A DNA stretch of 64,000 nucleotides from Phycicoccus sp. M110.8 (GCF_032464895.1 NZ_JAWDIC010000003.1:1-64000), one strand, 5' to 3'; shown: positions 28,397 through 38,674, numbered from the stretch's first letter. Numbers and translations are program-made. The notes: generated by a model not told the origin, from the letters alone.

Positions 28397-29481
28397 CAGC
28401 CCTCGAAGCCGAGGGCGACCGCGGCCGAGTAGGCGTCGACCGGGATGCGCGTCGGCTGCACCTCCGAGCCGTCCGCCTGGCGCAGGGCCCACTGCGGGTC
28501 CTTGAGGCCGTGGCCGGTCACCGTGCACACGATGCGCGCCCCGGACGGGACCTGCCCGGCCGCGTGGGCCTGCAGCAGGCCCGCGACCGAGGCGGCCGAC
28601 GCCGGCTCGACGAAGATGCCCTCCTCCGCCGAGAGGATGCGGTGGGCGGCGAGGATCTGCTCGTCGGTGACCGACTCGATGCGGCCACCGGACTCGTCGC
28701 GGGCAGCTTCCGCCTGCCGCCACGAGGCGGGGTTGCCGATGCGGATCGCCGTGGCGAGCGTGTCGGGCTCGTCGACGGGGTGGCCGAGGACGATGGGCGC
28801 CGCACCGGCTGCCTGGAAGCCCCACATCTGCGGCAGCTGCGACGCCGGTCCGGGGGTCGGCGAGCCCTGGTGGTACTCGCGGTAGCCCTTCCAGTACGCG
28901 GTGATGTTGCCGGCGTTGCCCACGGGCAGGCAGTGGATGTCGGGCGCGTCGCCGAGGGCGTCGACGACCTCGAAGGACGCGGTCTTCTGGCCCTCGATGC
29001 GAGCCGGGTTCACCGAGTTGACGAGCTCCACGGGGTAGGACTCCGCGAGCTTGCGCGACACGGTGAGGCAGTCGTCGAAGTTGCCCTCGACCTGCAGCAG
29101 CGTGGCGCCGTGGGCGATCGCCTGGCTGAGCTTGCCCATGGCGATCTTGCCGTCGGGCACGAGCACGGCGCACGCCATGCCCGCCTTGACGGCGTAGGCC
29201 GCGGCGCTGGCGCTGGTGTTGCCGGTCGAGGCGCAGATGACGGCCTTGGCACCGTGCTTGGCGGCCATGGAGATCGCTGCGGTCATGCCCCGGTCCTTGA
29301 ACGAGCCGGTCGGGTTGAGCCCCTCGTACTTGACGAACACCTCGGCGCCCACGCGCTCGCTGAGCCGCTCGGCCGGGATGAGCGGGGTGCCGCCCTCCTG
29401 CAGGGTGACCACCGGGGCACCCTCGAGCATGGGCAGCCGGTCGGCATACTCGCGGATGACCCCGCGCCACAGATGTGCCAT
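28396..29481 (-). CDS. thrC: Threonine synthase
   Basis: This is a 361-residue PLP enzyme converting phosphohomoserine to threonine. The PLP-lysine motif is [14 protein letters not shown] and the phosphate-binding loop is [15 protein letters not shown]. It is the short, fold-type II form typical of actinobacteria. Start and stop each share one base with the neighbouring genes, so the three threonine genes are tightly coupled. Confidence 0.96.
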   Translation of the reverse strand: MAHLWRGVIREYADRLPMLEGAPVVTLQEGGTPLIPAERLSERVGAEVFVKYEGLNPTGSFKDRGMTAAISMAAKHGAKAVICASTGNTSASAAAYAVKAGMACAVLVPDGKIAMGKLSQAIAHGATLLQVEGNFDDCLTVSRKLAESYPVELVNSVNPARIEGQKTASFEVVDALGDAPDIHCLPVGNAGNITAYWKGYREYHQGSPTPGPASQLPQMWGFQAAGAAPIVLGHPVDEPDTLATAIRIGNPASWRQAEAARDESGGRIESVTDEQILAAHRILSAEEGIFVEPASAASVAGLLQAHAAGQVPSGARIVCTVTGHGLKDPQWALRQADGSEVQPTRIPVDAYSAAVALGFEG

Positions 29482-30854
29482 CAGGCTCCCTCCACCCGCA
29501 TGACCGAGGTGACCTCGCGGACCGTCTCGAGCTCGGCCAGCGCCTCCACCGTCGCGGCGAGCGCCGCGTCCGGGGCGGTGTGCGTGACGACCACGAGCTG
29601 CGCGCGGGTGCTGGGCGCGCCGTCGTCGCCCGGGTGCTCGACGATCCGCTGGCGGACCGTCTCGATCGACACGTCGTGCGCGGCGAAGGCGGTCGCCACC
29701 TGCGCCAGGACACCCGGGCGGTCGGCCACGTCGAGGCTGATGTGGTACCTCGTCAGGGCGCGCCCCATGGGCAGCACGGGCAGGTCCGCGTATGCCGACT
29801 CGCCCGGTCCACGTCCGCCGCCCACGCGGTGGCGCGCGACGGCGACGACGTCGCCGAGGACGGCGCTGGCCGTGGGGTCGCCGCCCGCGCCCTTGCCGTA
29901 GAACATGAGCTGGCCGGCGGCGTCCGCCTCGACGAAGACGGCGTTGAACGCGTCGCGCACCCCGCCGAGCGGGTGGCTGCGCGGGATCATCGCCGGGTGC
30001 ACCCGGACGCTGACGCCGGGGGTCGGGCGACCCTCGTCGTCGACCGTCTCGGTGCGCTCGCAGATCGCGAGCAGCTTGACCACGCAGTCCATGTCGCGCG
30101 CAGCCTGGACGTCGGCGGCCGACACCTCGGTGATGCCCTCGCGGTGGACCTGGTCGCTGGAGACGCGGGTGTGGAACGCCAGCGACGCGAGGATGGCGGC
30201 CTTGGCGGCGGCGTCGAAGCCCTCGACGTCGGCGGTCGGGTCGGCCTCGGCGTAGCCCAGCGCCTGGGCCTGCTCGACGGCCTCGGCGAAGCCCTGGCCG
30301 GTCGTGTCCATCTTGTCGAGGACGTAGTTGGTGGTGCCGTTGACGATGCCGAGGACCCGGCGCACGTCGTCACCGGCGAGCGACTCGCGGATCGGGCGCA
30401 GGATAGGGATGGCGCCGGCGACGGCTGCCTCGTAGTAGAGGTCGACTCCGTGCTCGGCCGCCGCGGCGTAGAGAGCCGGTCCCGCCTCGGCCAGCAGCGC
30501 CTTGTTGGCGGAGACGACCGAGGCACCGTGCTTCATGGCCGACTCGATGAGCGACCTCGCCGGCTCGATGCCGCCGATGACCTCGACGACGATGTCGGCG
30601 CGGGTGACCAGCTCCTCGGCGTCCGCGGTGAACAGGCTCGGGTCGACGGGCACGTCGGGACGCTCCCGGCCCGGACGGCGCACGGCGATGCCGACCAGCT
30701 CGAGGGGGCGGCCCACGCGGGCCGCGAGGTCGTCGGCGTGCTCGGTGAGCATGCGCGCGACCGACGACCCGACGACGCCGCAACCCAGCAGGGCGACGCG
30801 CAACGGCGTCGTGGCCTGCTGGGTCTCCTGCCCCTCGCGTCCCGCCTCGCTCAC
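29481..30854 (-). CDS. hom: Homoserine dehydrogenase with ACT domain
   Basis: This enzyme of about 457 residues reduces aspartate semialdehyde to homoserine. It has NAD(P)-binding [18 protein letters not shown], then [11 protein letters not shown] and the catalytic segment [14 protein letters not shown], and [21 protein letters not shown]-terminal ACT domain ([20 protein letters not shown]) is present, so threonine feedback inhibition is likely. Two GTG starts are possible: 30854 (GAGGAG upstream) and 30875 (GGGGGAGG upstream); the shorter begins nearer the conserved fold and is used here. About 200 bases separate it from lysA, so it may have its own promoter. Confidence 0.94.
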   Translation of the reverse strand: MSEAGREGQETQQATTPLRVALLGCGVVGSSVARMLTEHADDLAARVGRPLELVGIAVRRPGRERPDVPVDPSLFTADAEELVTRADIVVEVIGGIEPARSLIESAMKHGASVVSANKALLAEAGPALYAAAAEHGVDLYYEAAVAGAIPILRPIRESLAGDDVRRVLGIVNGTTNYVLDKMDTTGQGFAEAVEQAQALGYAEADPTADVEGFDAAAKAAILASLAFHTRVSSDQVHREGITEVSAADVQAARDMDCVVKLLAICERTETVDDEGRPTPGVSVRVHPAMIPRSHPLGGVRDAFNAVFVEADAAGQLMFYGKGAGGDPTASAVLGDVVAVARHRVGGGRGPGESAYADLPVLPMGRALTRYHISLDVADRPGVLAQVATAFAAHDVSIETVRQRIVEHPGDDGAPSTRAQLVVVTHTAPDAALAATVEALAELETVREVTSVMRVEGA

Positions 30855-31055
30855 CGACCGCTCCTCGTTCAGCACCGGCCCATCCTCCCCCGGTGTCCAC
30901 CCTGTGGACCCGCGTGGTCCGCGATCCGGACGCCGGCGGGCCCGTGACCGGACCCTACCGGCCGCGCGGCGCCGGGCGCGCGGGGCGCGCGGCCGCGGGC
31001 GCGCCGGGGGCGCTCCCGCGGCCACCAGCCGCGACGGTGCGGTCGGCGCCCGGTG

Positions 31056-32492
31056 TCAGCCGACGTCGAGGGCGAGCAGGTCCTCGACCGTCTCGCGGCG
31101 CACCAGCACCCGGGCCACACCGTCACGGACGGCCAGGACCGGCGGACGCGGGGTGTGGTTGTACTGGCTCGCCATGCTGCGGCAGTACGCGCCCGTGCCG
31201 GGCACGGCGACGAGGTCACCGGGCGCGATGTCGTCGGGCAGGTACTCGTCCATCACGACGATGTCGCCGGACTCGCAGTGCCGGCCGACGACCCGGGCCA
31301 GCCGGGGCGCGGCGTCGGAGCGGCGACTCGCCAGCGTGCACGAGTAGTCGGCGTCGTAGAGCGCCGTACGGATGTTGTCGCTCATCCCGCCGTCGACGCT
31401 GACGTAGGTGCGCTTGGCTCCCCCGCCCAGGTCGACGTCCTTGACGGTGCCGACCTCGTAGAGGGTGAACGTGCTCGGCCCGACGATCGCGCGGCCGGGC
31501 TCGATCGAGATCCGCGGCGCCGGGGTGTCGGGGCCGCCGTCGCCGACCGCCTTGAGCTCGCGGCGCACGAGGTCGGCCATCTGCTCGCCGAGGGCGCGCG
31601 GTGACAACGGGGTGTGCTCCGAGGTGTAGGCGATGCCGTAGCCGCCGCCGAGGTCCATCTCGGGCAGGTGCACGCCGTGGACGTGCGCGACCTCGGCGTG
31701 CAGCCCGACCAGCCGCCGGGCCGACACCTCGAAGCCGGAGGTGTCGAAGATCTGGCTGCCGATGTGGGAGTGCAGGCCCCGCAGGTCAAGGGCGTCCGGC
31801 CGGGCGAGGATGCGCGCGACGGCCTCCGCCGCCTGGCCGCCCGCCAGCGAGAAGCCGAACTTCTGGTCCTCGTGGGCGGTCGCGATGAACTCGTGCGTGT
31901 GGGCCTCGACGCCGACGGTCACGCGCACCATGACGGGGGCGCGCATGCCCAGGTCCGTCGCGACCGAGGCCACCCGGTCGATCTCCTCGAAGGAGTCGAC
32001 GACGATGCGGCCGACGCCGTACTCGAGCGCCTGGCGGATCTCGGCGAGGCTCTTGTTGTTGCCGTGCATGCCGATCCGCTCCGCCGGGAAGCCGGCCCGC
32101 TGCGCGACCGCGAGCTCACCGCCGCTGCAGACGTCGAGCGAGAGCCCCTCCTGGGCCACCCACCGGGCGACCTCCGTGCACAGGAACGCCTTGCCCGCGT
32201 AGTAGACGTCCACCCCACCGAGGTCGCCGAACGGCGCCGCGAAGTCGTCGCGGAACGCGCGCGCCCGGGCGCGGAAGTCCTCCTCGTCCACGACGTATGC
32301 CGCGGTGCCGAACTCGCGCGCGATGCTCACCACGTCGAGGCCGCCGACGGTCAGCCGGCCCTGCTCGTCACGGCCGATGGTCTGCGGCCAGAGCTGCGGC
32401 AGCAGCTCCATGACGTCGGTCGGCCAGGGCAGCCAGTGGGGCGGCCCGCCGTAGCCCTCGGCGTGGAGCGCCCCTGCCTCGTGTGCACGCAT
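31056..32492 (-). CDS. lysA: Diaminopimelate decarboxylase
   Basis: This is a 478-residue PLP enzyme of the alanine-racemase fold making L-lysine from meso-diaminopimelate. The PLP-lysine motif is VYYAGKAFLC, followed by DVCSGGELAVA; GSQIFDTSGF and EPGRAIVGPSTFTLYEVG are intact, and the late Cys motif is GRHCESGDI. The gene starts at the ATG at 32492, three bases after the argS stop codon, so the two form a pair. Confidence 0.96.
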   Translation of the reverse strand: MRAHEAGALHAEGYGGPPHWLPWPTDVMELLPQLWPQTIGRDEQGRLTVGGLDVVSIAREFGTAAYVVDEEDFRARARAFRDDFAAPFGDLGGVDVYYAGKAFLCTEVARWVAQEGLSLDVCSGGELAVAQRAGFPAERIGMHGNNKSLAEIRQALEYGVGRIVVDSFEEIDRVASVATDLGMRAPVMVRVTVGVEAHTHEFIATAHEDQKFGFSLAGGQAAEAVARILARPDALDLRGLHSHIGSQIFDTSGFEVSARRLVGLHAEVAHVHGVHLPEMDLGGGYGIAYTSEHTPLSPRALGEQMADLVRRELKAVGDGGPDTPAPRISIEPGRAIVGPSTFTLYEVGTVKDVDLGGGAKRTYVSVDGGMSDNIRTALYDADYSCTLASRRSDAAPRLARVVGRHCESGDIVVMDEYLPDDIAPGDLVAVPGTGAYCRSMASQYNHTPRPPVLAVRDGVARVLVRRETVEDLLALDVG

Positions 32493-32495
32493 GGG

Positions 32496-34142
32496 CTACA
32501 TCCTGTCGGGTGCCGAGACCCCCAGCAGGTCCAGTCCGTTGGCCAAGACCTGGCGGGTGGCGTCGTTGAGCCACAGGCGCGTGCGGTGCACGTCGGTGAT
32601 CTGCTCGTCGGCGCTCATCGGACGCACCCGGCACGTGTCGTACCACTTGTGGAAGCGGCCGGCGAGGTCCTCGAGGTAGCGCGCCACCCGGTGCGGCTCG
32701 CGCAGGTGCGCGGCCTGGGCGACGACCCGGGGGAAGTCGCCGAGGATCGCCAGCAGCGCGGCCTCGGTCGGGTCCGACAGCAGGCTCGGGTCGAACCCGT
32801 CCTCGCGGCGGACGCCGTCCTCGTTCGCGAGCCGCGCCACGTTCGAGGTCCGGGCGTGGGCGTACTGCACGTAGAAGACGGGGTTGTCGTTGGTCTGCTT
32901 GCGCAGCTCCTCGCCGTCGAGCGACAGCGGGCTGTCGGACGGGTAGCGCGCCAGGGAGTACCGGATCGCGTCCGTGCCGATCCAGTCGATGAGGTCGCGC
33001 AGCTCGATGATGTTGCCGGCGCGCTTGGACAGGCGCGCACCGCCCAGGTTGACCAGCTGGCCGATCTTGACCTCGATGTTGTGCTCGGGGTCGTCCCCCG
33101 CGCAGGCAGCGATGGCCTTGAGCCGGTTGATGTAGCCGTGGTGGTCGGCGCCGAGCAGGTAGATCTTCTCGTCGAACCCGCGGTCCTTCTTGGACAGGTA
33201 GTACGCGGCGTCGGCGGCGAAGTACGTCGGCTCGCCGTTGGCCCGGATGAGCACCCGGTCCTTGTCGTCGCCGAAGTCGGTGGTGCGCAGCCAGATGGCG
33301 TCGTCCTGGTCGAAGACGTGCCCCTGCTCCCGCAGCCGGGCGACCGCCTGCTCGACCGCGCCCTCGTCGTGCAGCGTCTTCTCCGAGAACCAGACGTCGA
33401 AGTGCACGCCGAACGCCTCGAGCGTCTCGCGGATGTCGGCCAGCTGCAGCGGGTACGCGAGCTCGCGGGCGACGGCCATCGCCTCGTCCTCGGGCAGCCC
33501 GGGCAGGTCCGGGCGCTGCTGGAGCACGGCGGCGGCGAGGGTGTCGATGTACTCGCCGGGGTACCCACCCTCCGGCGTCGGCTCCCCCTTGGCACGGGCG
33601 ACGACGCTGCGCGCGAACTTGTCCATCTGCGCGCCGGCGTCGTTGAGGTAGTACTCGGTCGTCAACGTCGCGCCGGACGCCTTGAGCAGGCGGGCCATGG
33701 CGTCGCCGAGCGCGGCCCACCGGGTGTGGCCGAGGTGCAGCGGTCCGGTGGGGTTGGCCGAGATGTACTCGAGGTTGATGACGTGGCCGGCCTCGGACTC
33801 GTTGCGGCCGTAGGCGAGGCCGGCCTCGACGATGCTGCGCGCCAGCTCGCCGGCAGAGGCGGCGTCGAGGGTGATGTTGAGGAAGCCGGGACCCGCGACA
33901 TCGACGGCCTTGACCCCGTCGACCGCGCCGAGGCGGGCGGCGAGCTGCGTCGCGAGCTCGCGCGGCGGCACACCTGCACCCTTGGCGAGCTGCATGGCGA
34001 CGTTGGTGGACCAGTCCCCGTGGTCGCGGTTGCGCGGTCGCTCCACGCGCACCTGCTCCGGCACGTCCACGCGGAGCTCGCCGGCGGCGACGGCGTCGGC
34101 GAGGGCGGTGCGGATGGCGGTGGAGAGCTCTTCGGGGGTCAC
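32496..34142 (-). CDS. argS: Arginyl-tRNA synthetase
   Basis: This is a 548-residue class I synthetase. The HIGH motif is ANPTGPLHLGHTR and the KMSKS-like loop is GARLSKRAGN. The C-terminal DALR anticodon domain ends in LGVSAPDRM. The GTG start at 34142 is used. It lies 472 bases from a tRNA-Arg gene on the opposite strand, so enzyme and one of its substrates are neighbours. Confidence 0.97.
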   Translation of the reverse strand: MTPEELSTAIRTALADAVAAGELRVDVPEQVRVERPRNRDHGDWSTNVAMQLAKGAGVPPRELATQLAARLGAVDGVKAVDVAGPGFLNITLDAASAGELARSIVEAGLAYGRNESEAGHVINLEYISANPTGPLHLGHTRWAALGDAMARLLKASGATLTTEYYLNDAGAQMDKFARSVVARAKGEPTPEGGYPGEYIDTLAAAVLQQRPDLPGLPEDEAMAVARELAYPLQLADIRETLEAFGVHFDVWFSEKTLHDEGAVEQAVARLREQGHVFDQDDAIWLRTTDFGDDKDRVLIRANGEPTYFAADAAYYLSKKDRGFDEKIYLLGADHHGYINRLKAIAACAGDDPEHNIEVKIGQLVNLGGARLSKRAGNIIELRDLIDWIGTDAIRYSLARYPSDSPLSLDGEELRKQTNDNPVFYVQYAHARTSNVARLANEDGVRREDGFDPSLLSDPTEAALLAILGDFPRVVAQAAHLREPHRVARYLEDLAGRFHKWYDTCRVRPMSADEQITDVHRTRLWLNDATRQVLANGLDLLGVSAPDRM

Positions 34143-34152
34143 CCGCCTGATT

Positions 34153-34557
34153 CTAGGGCGCGGACGGGGCGCCCCTGCCGCCGGCCACGAAGCCCCTGAC
34201 CAGCGCGATCAGGTCGTCGGGGTCGAACGGCTTGGCGACGAACGCGTCGAGCCCCGATCCGGTGGCCTGCGCGCGGTCGTGCTGGTGGACCGACGCCGTC
34301 ACCATGATCACCGGGATCCCCGCCAGCCGGGTGTCCTCGCGGATCCGGGCGATGGCCCACCAGCCGTCGCGCGGCAGCATCTGGGCGTCGAGGGTGATGA
34401 CGTCGGGGAGCTGCTCGACCTCGCGCAACCGGCCGAGGAGCGCCTCGCCGTCGCCGAGCTCCTCGACGTCGTAGCCCTCGAGCTCGAGGTTGAGCCGGAT
34501 GAGGCGGCGGATCTGCTCGGTGTCGTCGCAGACCCACACCAGTCCCCCGGTTTCCAT
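34153..34557 (-). CDS. Single-domain response regulator
   Basis: This is a 134-residue stand-alone receiver. It has acidic DD at 11-12, phospho-acceptor Asp57 in ITLDAQMLP, Thr87 in IMVTAS and Lys109 in FVAKPFDPDD. There is no output domain. An alternative GTG start three codons upstream exists; neither has a strong ribosome site, so a leaderless message is possible. It lies ten bases upstream of argS. No kinase gene is adjacent. Confidence 0.85.
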   Translation of the reverse strand: METGGLVWVCDDTEQIRRLIRLNLELEGYDVEELGDGEALLGRLREVEQLPDVITLDAQMLPRDGWWAIARIREDTRLAGIPVIMVTASVHQHDRAQATGSGLDAFVAKPFDPDDLIALVRGFVAGGRGAPSAP

Positions 34558-34614
34558 GGGAGCCACCCTAGGCTGCTAACCTCTGCGGGCGCCCTGTTGC
34601 GGGGCGCACGTGTC

Positions 34615-34689
34615 GCCCCCGTAGCTCAGGGGATAGAGCACCGCCCTCCGGAGGCGGGAGCGCAGGTTCGAATCCTGCCGGGGGCACCA
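34615..34689 (+). tRNA. tRNA-Arg, anticodon CCG
   Basis: The cloverleaf is complete. The acceptor stem gcccccg pairs with cgggggc. The D-arm gctcaggggatagagc and the T-arm with ggttcgaatcc are present. The anticodon stem ccgcc/ggcgg holds loop ctCCGga. The anticodon CCG reads CGG Arg codons. CCA is encoded at 34687-34689. A strong hairpin follows four bases later. Confidence 0.96.
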
Positions 34690-34692
34690 CAC

Positions 34693-34731
34693 CGCCGAAG
34701 GGCCGGCCGCACTGCGGCCGGCCCTTCGGCG
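34693..34731 (+). terminator. Long palindromic terminator after tRNA-Arg
   Basis: A near-perfect 39-base palindrome (arms of 19 bases: cgccgaagggccggccgca and tgcggccggcccttcggcg) starts four bases after the tRNA CCA. It sits between the tRNA and the convergent DUF1996 gene and could stop transcription from both sides. Confidence 0.8.
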
Positions 34732-34786
34732 TCGGTGGCTCAGGACGCTCCCGGAGCCCTGCCCGGGTCCTGCCGGTCCGCGGGCA

Positions 34787-36061
34787 TCAGTGCCCCATCC
34801 CCGCCATCGTCATCGTGGTCGAGGACGCGGTGGGCGTGGGCTCCTGGAGGTTGCGGCCGTCCCAGGGCGAGGTGGTGGGGTACTTCGTCATGTCGATCGT
34901 GATCGGCTCGGGGTCGTAGTCCGGGCGGAACAGGGTGGTGCCGTCGCGGTTCATGTCGCCGCACTCACGAGCCTTGTTCAGGCAGGCCGCGACCAAGGCG
35001 TTCTGCACCTGGTTGTCCCAGTCGGCGAAGAAGTCGCCGTGCATCGAGTAGATGCCACCGCTGGCGAGGAAGTAGTCAGGACCGCCATGGATGCCGGAGT
35101 ACTCCAGCTCGAAGGTGACCTGTGGAAGGGACACGGGGTGGTCCGACGGACACGTGCCGTCGGCAGCGGCATACGCCATGTGGGACTTGTGGTCGGCACT
35201 GTCGAGGTGCACGCCGTCCCAGCAGCTCGGGAAGACCAGCGACGCGTGGATCTCTCGTGACGGGTCGCTGGGGCACTGGTACATGTGCGGGAGCTCCTGG
35301 CCGCCCGTGCAGTCCCACTGGACGATGGAGATCGATTGGTCCGACGTCGCCTTGGCGTTGCCCGCGATCATCCTGAGGCCCTTGGGGAAGGGCAGCACTC
35401 CGGGACCCCTGCCGCCGCCGGCCCGGCGGTAGTACACGACGTCGGTCTGGTCGCTCTGGACCCAGGTGGTGGTGCCGTCGGAGTTCTTCTTCATGAGCGA
35501 TGGCACCCAGTAGGCCGAGAGGTCGCTCGTCCCCATGCCGCGACCGCAGCTCGAGGGGCTGCTCGCCGACAGGCTGGCCAGGGTCGTGGCGGCGTTCGTG
35601 GACCTGTTCCCGTAGAAGGTGTGCTGGTGGGAGGCCCCCGGCGCGCCGGGGAACACGATCGGGTCGTCCCTGAGGAAGTGGTCGGAGGTGCACAGCACGT
35701 TCCACTGCGCGACGTGGTCGGCGTAGACGACCCCTGACGGGGTGGGCATCGTGCCGCTCGGCGCGGTGGTCGTCGAGGACGTGGTCGAGGTCTTGCTGGT
35801 CGTCGAGGAGGTGGCTGTGCTCGAGGTGGAGCTCGACGTCGTGGAGCTGGTCGCAGAGGCGGTCGTGCTCGACGACGACGGAGATGTGGTCTTGGTGACG
35901 TGGTGGACGTGCCTGGAGGACGGCGACACGGCAATGGCGACAGGGGTGGAACCTCCTCCGACGGGGCGGGCGATGGCCGCCGCGACACCGAGGGTGGGTA
36001 CGGTCAGCGCCGCGATGACGCCGAGCACGAGGCCGTACCTGGGGACGGAAACAGTTCTCAT
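34787..36061 (-). CDS. Secreted DUF1996 protein with Ser/Thr-rich linker
   Basis: This is a 424-residue exported protein. An N-terminal signal-like helix (about 10-31) ends near Ala; a low-complexity Ser/Thr linker (about 58-98) follows. Then a globular domain runs from VVYADHVAQWNVLCTSDHFLRDDPIVFPG to the end. ASHQHTFYGN, DLSAYWVPSL, CPSDPSREIHASLVFPSCWDG and FELEYSGIHGG identify the DUF1996 family, which occurs in actinobacteria and fungi and has no proven activity. The His-rich motifs suggest metal or substrate binding. The linker could be glycosylated. The C-terminal tail is Thr/Met/His-rich. Confidence 0.85.
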   Translation of the reverse strand: MRTVSVPRYGLVLGVIAALTVPTLGVAAAIARPVGGGSTPVAIAVSPSSRHVHHVTKTTSPSSSSTTASATSSTTSSSTSSTATSSTTSKTSTTSSTTTAPSGTMPTPSGVVYADHVAQWNVLCTSDHFLRDDPIVFPGAPGASHQHTFYGNRSTNAATTLASLSASSPSSCGRGMGTSDLSAYWVPSLMKKNSDGTTTWVQSDQTDVVYYRRAGGGRGPGVLPFPKGLRMIAGNAKATSDQSISIVQWDCTGGQELPHMYQCPSDPSREIHASLVFPSCWDGVHLDSADHKSHMAYAAADGTCPSDHPVSLPQVTFELEYSGIHGGPDYFLASGGIYSMHGDFFADWDNQVQNALVAACLNKARECGDMNRDGTTLFRPDYDPEPITIDMTKYPTTSPWDGRNLQEPTPTASSTTMTMAGMGH

Positions 36062-36281
36062 CGAGAAACCTCACGATCTCCCTGCGCGTCGGAGGCTAGC
36101 CGCTCGAGGGTGCCTGCGGGCGGCAGAGCGCAGACATTTCCCGCCGATAGGACCGATTCGCCCCGAAGTGTCCTCAGCCAGGTGAGGGTGCCGGCCACGA
36201 TGTGGACCTGCTAGCAGCGGACCGCCCCGGCGCGTCGGGACCTCCCAGCCGTCCCGGGCAACCTGCCGGTCAACCTACCGG

Positions 36282-37316
36282 TCAGCGCTGCGAGGCGTCG
36301 GCGACCTCGCCGACGAGCTCCTCGATGACGTCCTCGAGGAAGACGACGCCGACGTCCGACCCCTCCGGGTCGACGACCCGGGCGAGGTGGGCCCCGGTGC
36401 GCTGCATCGTGCGCAGCACCTCCTCGACCTCGTCGGCCTCCTGCACCGTCGCGAGCTTGCGCACGCGCTTGACCGGCACGGCGATGTCGCGCTCGGACTC
36501 GTCGGCATACAGGACGTCCTTGAGGTGCAGGTACCCCGCGAGCGCACCGGCGCGGTTGACGAGCGGGTACCGCGAGAAGCCGCGCTTGGCCACGAGCCGT
36601 TCGACGTCGTCGGGCGTCGCGGTCAGCGGCAGGGTGACGAGCTCGGAGAGGGGCACCGCCACGTCGACGGCGTCCTTGTCGCTGAACTCCAGCGCCGCGC
36701 CGACGAGGAACTGCTGGCCCTCCTCGATCAGGCCCTCGTGGTGGCTCTCGGCGAGGATGCTCTCGACCTCCTCGACCGTGAACGTCGAGGCGATCTCGTC
36801 CTTGGGCTCGACCCGGAACAGCCGCACCAGCGACTTGGCGATCCGCTCCATGACAGTGATGACCGGCCGCAGGACGCGCGTGATCGTCATGAGCACGGGC
36901 ACCAGGAGGATCGCGGCCCGCTCCGGGCCGGCGATCGCGAGGTTCTTGGGGATCATCTCCCCCACCACGACGTGCAGGTAGACGACGAGGAGCAGCGCGA
37001 GCGCCAGTGCGAGGCCGTCGGCGACACCGGTGGGCAGGCCGACGAGCTCCACGACGGGCTCGAGGGCGTGGTGCAGGGCCGCCTCGGAGATCGCACCGAG
37101 CAGCACCGAGCAGACGGTGATGCCGAGCTGGGCGCAGGCGAGCAGCGAGCCCATCTGCTCCAGCGCGTCGAGACAGGTCTGGGCGCGCCGCGAGCCGGCC
37201 GCGGCGAGCGGCTCGAGCTGCGAGCGCCGCGCCGCCATCGCCGCGAACTCCGCGCCCACGAAGAAGGCGTTGAGCAGCAGCAGGAGCACCGTGACGACCA
37301 CGGCCCAGGCGCTCAT
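36282..37316 (-). CDS. DUF21/CBS-domain membrane protein, second of pair
   Basis: This is a 344-residue protein of the CNNM/CorC (hemolysin C-like) group. A four-helix DUF21 transmembrane domain (about 1-170, with NAFFVGAEFA and GEMIPKNLAIAGPE) precedes a cytoplasmic CBS pair (about 200-335). Family members are implicated in Mg2+ or Na+ export. The third (CorC_HlyC) domain present in its partner is missing here. The ATG overlaps the upstream partner gene by four bases (ATGA), so both are made together. Confidence 0.88.
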   Translation of the reverse strand: MSAWAVVVTVLLLLLNAFFVGAEFAAMAARRSQLEPLAAAGSRRAQTCLDALEQMGSLLACAQLGITVCSVLLGAISEAALHHALEPVVELVGLPTGVADGLALALALLLVVYLHVVVGEMIPKNLAIAGPERAAILLVPVLMTITRVLRPVITVMERIAKSLVRLFRVEPKDEIASTFTVEEVESILAESHHEGLIEEGQQFLVGAALEFSDKDAVDVAVPLSELVTLPLTATPDDVERLVAKRGFSRYPLVNRAGALAGYLHLKDVLYADESERDIAVPVKRVRKLATVQEADEVEEVLRTMQRTGAHLARVVDPEGSDVGVVFLEDVIEELVGEVADASQR

Positions 37317-38674
37317 CGCCCGTCCTCCGTGGCCTCGCGCGCACCCTGACCGGCCGCACCGGCCTCGGCCGGCTCGTCCTCACCCACCGGCACGAAGCGC
37401 AGCCGGTCGGCGCGCATCCCGTCCATCGCCACCACCGAGATCTCCCAGCCGGGGATCGACACGGTGTCCCCCACGACCGGGATGCGACCGAGCTCGGCCA
37501 TGACGAAGCCGCCGGTGGTCTCGTATGCCGGCCCGTCCGGCACGTCGGCGCCGAGCCGCTCGCGGACCTCGTCCGGGCGCCACAGGCCGGGGACCGTCCA
37601 CGACCCGTCGGTGAGCTCGCGGCCGGTGGTGCGGAAGACGTCGTGCTCGTCCGACACCTCGCCGACGATCTCCTCCACGACGTCCTCGAGGGTGACGATG
37701 CCCGCGGTACCGCCGTACTCGTCCACGACGATGGCCAGCTGCAGCCCCTTCCCGCGCAGCATGAGCAGCAGCGGGTCCAGGCGGATCGTCTCCGGCACGA
37801 GCAGCGGCGGCACCATGAGGGCGGATACCGGCACGTCGGGCCGGCGGTCGTGCGGGACGGCGATGGCCTTCTTGACGTGGACCACGCCGTCGATGTCGTC
37901 CCAGTCCTCACCCGTGACGGGGAAGCGCGAGTGCCCGGTGCGCCGCGCCAGCCGCACGACGTCCTCGGCGGTGGCCGTGCGCTCGATCGACGTGGCCCGG
38001 GCCCGGGGACTCATGACGTCGGCGGCGGTCTGCTCGCCGAAGCCGAGGGACTTGGTGACCAGGCGCGCCGTGCCGACGTCGAGGGTGCCGGCCTCGGCGG
38101 AGTGGCGGACGAGCGAGGCCAGCTCCTGGGGGGTGCGCGCGCCGGACAGCTCCTCCTGCGGGGTGACCCCGAGGGAGCGCAGGAACAGGTTGGCCGAGCC
38201 GTTGAGCACCGCGATCAGGGGCCGGGCGACGACGGCGAAGACGCGCACGGGCCCGGCGACGACCTTGGCAGTGGGCAGTGGCGCCGAGATGCCGAGGAAC
38301 TGCGGCAGCAGCTCGCCGAACACCATGGAGAACAGGGTCGCGATGGTGAGGGCCAGGACCGCGGCGACCGAGTCGAGGGTGCTCCCCCGCAGCCCCAGGG
38401 CCCGCAGCGGCGTCTCGAGGAGCACGCCGATCGACGGGGTGGCGATGAAGCCGAGCACCAGGGTGGTCAGGGTGATCCCGACCTGGGCCGCGGACAGCTG
38501 CGTCGACAGCCGCCTCAGCGAGCCCAGGACCATGGTCGCCCGGGCGTCGCCGGCGTCCGAGGCCTTCTGCACCGCGGGCCGGTCGAGGGCGACGAGGCTG
38601 AACTCGGTGGCCACGAAGATCGCCGTGCCCACGGTCAGCCCGACGCCGGCAAGGACCCCCAACCACTCGGTCAT
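37313..38674 (-). CDS. DUF21/CBS/CorC-domain membrane protein, first of pair
   Basis: This is a 453-residue CNNM/CorC family protein. DUF21 membrane domain (about 1-190, ATEFSLVALDRPAVQ and GELLPQFLGISAPLP), then two CBS motifs (about 215-340) and a C-terminal CorC_HlyC domain with GGFVMAELGRIPVVGD (about 365-430). It lacks the acidic tail of some transporters. With the overlapping second gene it probably forms a hetero-oligomeric divalent-cation efflux unit. The start is ATG at 38674. Confidence 0.88.
   Translation of the reverse strand: MTEWLGVLAGVGLTVGTAIFVATEFSLVALDRPAVQKASDAGDARATMVLGSLRRLSTQLSAAQVGITLTTLVLGFIATPSIGVLLETPLRALGLRGSTLDSVAAVLALTIATLFSMVFGELLPQFLGISAPLPTAKVVAGPVRVFAVVARPLIAVLNGSANLFLRSLGVTPQEELSGARTPQELASLVRHSAEAGTLDVGTARLVTKSLGFGEQTAADVMSPRARATSIERTATAEDVVRLARRTGHSRFPVTGEDWDDIDGVVHVKKAIAVPHDRRPDVPVSALMVPPLLVPETIRLDPLLLMLRGKGLQLAIVVDEYGGTAGIVTLEDVVEEIVGEVSDEHDVFRTTGRELTDGSWTVPGLWRPDEVRERLGADVPDGPAYETTGGFVMAELGRIPVVGDTVSIPGWEISVVAMDGMRADRLRFVPVGEDEPAEAGAAGQGAREATEDGR

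Noticed and set aside
34615-34689. The tRNA-Arg gene as an attachment site of an integrated element
   Set aside because: No integrase gene and no duplicate of the tRNA 3' end was found nearby; the neighbouring genes are ordinary.
37313-38674. True hemolysins, from the name often given to this family
   Set aside because: Domain layout DUF21-CBS-CorC matches cation-transport proteins; nothing in the sequence indicates membrane lysis.
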